Part shown: piece after piece, positions 49,032 to 51,846 of the stretch
Position numbering within the stretch: position 1 is the first letter of the stretch
Layout of the letters: each line of letters opens with the position of its first letter
Assembly: GCA_900128395.1 (NCBI GenBank)
Contig: LT649266.1
Span: 1 to 51,846 of the forward strand
DNA length: 51,846 nt
Source of the DNA: Stramenopiles sp. TOSAG23-2
Lineage: Eukaryota > Sar
Reading direction: 5' to 3'
Position numbers and translations under genes: made by a program
Notes under the pieces: model-generated
Seen by the model: the letters and a program-made list of their open reading frames with translations, nothing else
Database searches by the model: none
What the model was told of the DNA's origin: nothing

Positions 49032-49312
49032 TATGTACTAGTAGATTCAGTTTCATTTGTTGGATAATATGCAACGACTTTTGATGGACGATAGAAAAAT
49101 GACATGATTTCCTGTTTTATACGTTTAGATGGTGATCTATTATTTTTATTAACCATTTTATTTTTATTGTTATTATTTAACTTTTTTTTTAACCATGATA
49201 TCGAAGATAAACGTTTTTTTTTAGGCGATATTGATTTCGATGTACGTATAATAGAGGATGGAAATATATTTTTTCTTTCTAATATTAATTTTCGTTTTAT
49301 TTTCAATTCCAT
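48872..49312 (-). CDS. basic hypothetical ORF convergent with and overlapping copy 2
   Basis: 146 codons from ATG 49312. The first 95 codons lie outside the plus-strand gene and are Lys/Arg/Ser/Asn-rich (S-P-K-K-K-R-L-S-S-I-S-W-L-K-K-K-L, then R-S-P-S-K-R-I-K-Q-E-I-M-S-F-F-Y-R-P-S-K-V-V as neighbouring blocks). That composition looks like real protein. The last 50 codons are antisense to the membrane protein and less convincing, so the gene may splice or end elsewhere. Only its 3' part is repeated in unit 1. No family recognised. Confidence 0.33.
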   Translation of the reverse strand: MELKIKRKLILERKNIFPSSIIRTSKSISPKKKRLSSISWLKKKLNNNNKNKMVNKNNRSPSKRIKQEIMSFFYRPSKVVAYYPTNETESTSTYYVHVNSSNSAINITAIPLKINSKLYSYIYVDNAKKHNVINSNISIISERNFT

Positions 49313-49618
49313 TGTTTTGTGTTGTTGTTGTTATTGGGTGTTTGCTGTGTTTATGCATATGTGTTATGATAAGCGTTCTTCATTTTGTATGCATCTATCG
49401 TATATTATTCAGAAAACAGAAAAAACACTTTTTTACATTGGTGATATACATACATACATTTGAATCACATACAATCTATATTAAAACAAGCAAAAATAGA
49501 CACGTTTTGTTTACATACTTTGAACTCCTAATCATATTATGTTTGATACACGTACTATGATAAAAGTTTTTTAATAAATTTAAGAGACAAATCTAATATT
49601 TTTTTCTTAGACGATTAT
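49313..49618. other. spacer, nothing recognised
   Basis: A+T-rich, no gene; serves as 3' flank of FKBP and 5' flank of the basic ORF. Confidence 0.4.
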
Positions 49619-50467
49619 TTATAAAATTTCTAACAATTCAACATCAAAGATTAAATCTGCATTTGGTGGAATCGCACCACCTGCACCTTGAGCACCATAT
49701 CCCATTTCACTTGGAATATATAAGTTGGCTCTTTGGCCCACACTCATTTGAATTACACCTTGGTCCCAACCAGCAATAACTTGTCCGACACCAATTTGAA
49801 ATTCAAACGGTTGGCCACGATCTCTGGATGAATCGAATTTTGTACCGCCATCTGCTAATGTACCTGTGTAATGCATTTTTAATCGATCACCTGCTTTTGG
49901 GAAAGTTTTTCCATCCCCTTCTGTAATTGTTTCCAATTTTAACTGTTGTAAATCATCTGCTTTGGTCAATTCAACTACTTCAATATCGAATGTTAATGTT
50001 TCACCTGCTAAGCGATGATTCGTATCCAACGTAACTTCTTGGTCGTTGAATTCTGTAATTACCGCAGTTGCTCCGTTTGCCGCTTGTAATCGTAAGCCAA
50101 CTTCTAATTCAAGGTCTGGTGAAAGTTGATCTCTTGGTACTTTGACGGTTGCTTCAGGATTAATTTCACCATATGCATCAGATGGTGGTAATGTTAACAC
50201 TTTCTTTTCGTTTACAGACATGCCAACAACACCTTTATCAAAACCGCTGATCATTAAGCCTTGGCCAACTTTAAATTTGAGTGGATCACGTCCTGCAGAA
50301 CTATCGAATTGTTCTCCAGATGCTAACGTGCCAGTATATGCTACAGAGACTTCATCACCATTCTCAACAACATTATTACTACCAGAAGTAAACGCACGGT
50401 GGATTACTCTTGATATTGGCGATGGGCGCCTATGAATTTGTTTAATTGTATTTGCAAATCTTAACAT
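49619..50467 (-). CDS. SlyD-type plus FKBP12-type fused prolyl isomerase, probably mitochondrial
   Basis: 282 residues. Residues 1-27 are Arg-rich without acids ([12 protein letters not shown]), a probable mitochondrial or plastid presequence. Residues about 33-168 form a SlyD-like [31 protein letters not shown], then an insert-in-flap domain (about 104-150) and the closing N-H[13 protein letters not shown] strand. Residues about 175-282 are a near-canonical FKBP12 domain with the FK506-pocket residues: Y200, F211, D212, W234 (A-G-W-D), Y257 (M-G-Y-G) and F274. Both domains isomerise Xaa-Pro bonds; the insert-in-flap adds chaperone activity in SlyD. Confidence 0.92.
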   Translation of the reverse strand: MLRFANTIKQIHRRPSPISRVIHRAFTSGSNNVVENGDEVSVAYTGTLASGEQFDSSAGRDPLKFKVGQGLMISGFDKGVVGMSVNEKKVLTLPPSDAYGEINPEATVKVPRDQLSPDLELEVGLRLQAANGATAVITEFNDQEVTLDTNHRLAGETLTFDIEVVELTKADDLQQLKLETITEGDGKTFPKAGDRLKMHYTGTLADGGTKFDSSRDRGQPFEFQIGVGQVIAGWDQGVIQMSVGQRANLYIPSEMGYGAQGAGGAIPPNADLIFDVELLEIL

Positions 50468-51354
50468 GTTTTTTGAATGTGTGAATATGTATATAGTAGA
50501 ATGTTATTGTATTATTTTGTTGGTTAATACGATTTTATTTTTTCTCTGTTGAAACGTTCGAAGAATGAATAAAAAAATGGGATATATATCTTTAAGTGCA
50601 TATCTGATTTTGGTTAATACGATTTTATTTTTTCTCTGTTGAAACGTTCGAAGAATGAATAAAAAAATGGGATATATATCTTTAAGTGCATATCTGATTC
50701 ATTATGCCAAAATGTACGGCTGGGATTCGATTGCACTGCAATACCATTACATCGCGCATATTTTTCATCAAATTTCATTAAAATCAACATTTTCAACCTA
50801 AATTCTTATATTTCATCGTTGTGATGATGGATTTTTCATTTCATTACATGAAAACAAAGGAAAAACAGTGAAAATACCTTTTTAAACTTAGGCTCCACTA
50901 GTATACCATTTTTCCTATCAATTGGCAAAATAATTTTGACATTTCACGTTTTCAGAAATTAGGGATAGCAGAAATTTAAGCATCGAATTTTTACACTAAA
51001 ATTTATACTTAAATAAATTATTAATTTACAGAAATGACTAAAATAAAGTATAAAATTCATAGAAATCATTAAATTATGAAAATATCCATTTTTAAAAACA
51101 CAAAATGCATGTAAAAATTACATCGTCATTGTAACAATTGCATCCTTTTCTTAAAATTACATATAAATAACATTAATATGAAATCATACAAAATATGATA
51201 TTTTAGATGGAAATTCCCTTTTTTACATAAATTGTAAATATCGTTTTTAAAATATTTGTCCCTATCAAAAAAACAATGACTCTATTTTGTACTTAATGGT
51301 GTAAGACAGAGCCGACACTACAAGTGAAAAGCACCTATCAAGTAGTGTTACAGC
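50468..51354. other. non-coding region with a 90-bp tandem duplication
   Basis: No gene recognised apart from the repeat annotated separately. A+T-rich with many short poly-A and poly-T runs. Confidence 0.5.
50520..50699. repeat. perfect 90-bp tandem duplication
   Basis: 50520-50609 and 50610-50699 are identical, head to tail, starting TTGGTTAATACGATTTTATT. It lies about 50 bp upstream of the FKBP start codon and could duplicate promoter sequence. Confidence 0.92.
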
Positions 51355-51757
51355 TATAGGGTTACGCGTTTTTTTCAACTTTTAACGGACATAGGCTGGA
51401 CTAAAACTGGAAAATTTGAAAATTACAAAAGGTAGTTTATTGTGTATAAATACACATGACTTTAGCAAAGTAAGTATCCACGATCAATTTATATATGTTT
51501 GGTAATAATTTTACCAAGTATATCAATATTTCTTTATCTACTTCACATTTGAATATAGGGTTACGCGTTTTTTTCAACTTTTAACGGTTATTCAAATGTG
51601 AAGTAGATGCAGAAATATTGATATATCTCGTATAATTATTACCAAGCATATCAAAATTGATCGTGGATACTTATTTTGATAAAGATATGTACCTGTCTAT
51701 ATAAAAAACTACACTTTATAATTTTTAAATTTTCCATTTTTAGTCCAGCCTATGTCC
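51355..51757. repeat. large fold-back structure whose loop repeats its left flank
   Basis: Arms 51387-51553 and 51591-51757 are imperfect reverse complements over about 167 bp: GGACATAGGCTGGACTAAAA at the outer left pairs with the complement ending at 51757, and the inner ends pair around TTCAAATGTGAAGTAGAT. The loop (51554-51587) is a 34-bp direct copy of the left flank (51355-51388), TATAGGGTTACGCG then poly-T and CAACTTTTAACGG. The order is flank, arm, flank copy, inverted arm. Confidence 0.8.
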
Positions 51758-51846
51758 ATGCTAATTTGGAAAAAAATCACCATTTTAAAATAAATTCAAT
51801 ACCTTGTCAGTTTCATTTAAAACATAATTAGATCAAAATATTCATG
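51758..51846. other. right edge, nothing recognised
   Basis: A+T-rich tail of the window with no feature. Confidence 0.3.

Larger units (their letters stand above)
46922..49149. repeat. perfect 1,113-bp head-to-tail tandem duplication
   Basis: Unit 1 is 46922-48034 and unit 2 48035-49147, with the match extending two bases (AT) beyond as junction microhomology. I saw no difference between the copies in any line compared. Each unit contains an (AT)n tract, 5' leader, complete four-helix membrane protein gene and 3' flank. Confidence 0.93.

Noticed and set aside
50700-50760. T-arm-like GGGATTCGATTGC as part of a tRNA
   Set aside because: No acceptor stem or anticodon arm can be formed around it.
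1-51846. CRISPR arrays, operons, Shine-Dalgarno sites
   Set aside because: The window is eukaryotic nuclear DNA; the direct repeats found are tandem duplications without regular spacers.

Overview
The window is nuclear DNA of a unicellular eukaryote with an A+T-rich, gene-dense genome. The evidence is eukaryote-only genes (beta-COP, Mediator subunit 31, DENR, IFRD, ADCK2) in long, almost entirely intron-free reading frames of 100-970 codons. Gaps are short, very A+T-rich and full of (AT)n tracts, and proteins carry Asn/Asp/Ser homopolymer runs. Three family flavours (VCBS 'ADIDGDGDMD' repeats, 24-residue 'LTGSIPAELGELKAL' LRRs, ankyrin proteins with GEADPNIANS-type repeats) are common in algae and other protists, stramenopiles included. 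A stramenopile or similar marine protist is my inference and is not proven.

Layout. 0-10 kb: tail of a MORN-repeat gene, a CPBP-type membrane protease homologue (-) divergent from a short-chain dehydrogenase (+), a broken VCBS-repeat fragment, a hAT-like MITE with an 8-bp target duplication, COPB1 (-) and MED31 (+). 10-24 kb: IFRD (-), a secreted coiled-coil protein (+), histidine ammonia-lyase with a 100-residue insert (-), a GST-fold protein (+), an aldo/keto reductase (-), a phytanoyl-CoA-hydroxylase-like oxygenase (-) and a TSTD2-type rhodanese (+). These housekeeping genes alternate as divergent and convergent pairs, with convergent gaps of only about 100-260 bp.

24.4-29.6 kb is an accessory island. 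Related direct repeats bound it, it contains an assembly gap (172 N) and retroelement-like debris, and it carries a 923-codon gene of visibly higher G+C encoding tandem PAS-like modules. 29.9-37 kb is accessory-looking: an ankyrin gene split by a 79-bp tandem duplication, two poorly conserved genes, a 2OG-oxygenase without an ATG, a secreted LRR protein, and a frameshifted small secreted protein. 37-51 kb returns to ordinary genes: a membrane protein with a degenerate AAA-like domain, DENR, a SET-domain protein, a basic protein with a probable upstream exon, a secretory class V aminotransferase, ADCK2, a perfectly duplicated 1,113-bp unit with a four-helix membrane protein gene, and a SlyD-FKBP12 fusion prolyl isomerase. 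The last 1.4 kb is non-coding, with a 90-bp tandem duplication and a large fold-back structure.

The genes do not form one pathway. Recurrent themes are recent tandem duplications (79, 90, 122, about 152 and 1,113 bp), fold-back elements, and (AT)n tracts just upstream of many start codons. The most interesting items are the PAS-like island, the duplicated membrane gene with an antisense neighbour, the SlyD-FKBP12 fusion, the insert in HAL, and the CPBP homologue with altered active-site residues. Several apparent starts at TTG/GTG codons were moved to the first ATG or marked 5'-incomplete.
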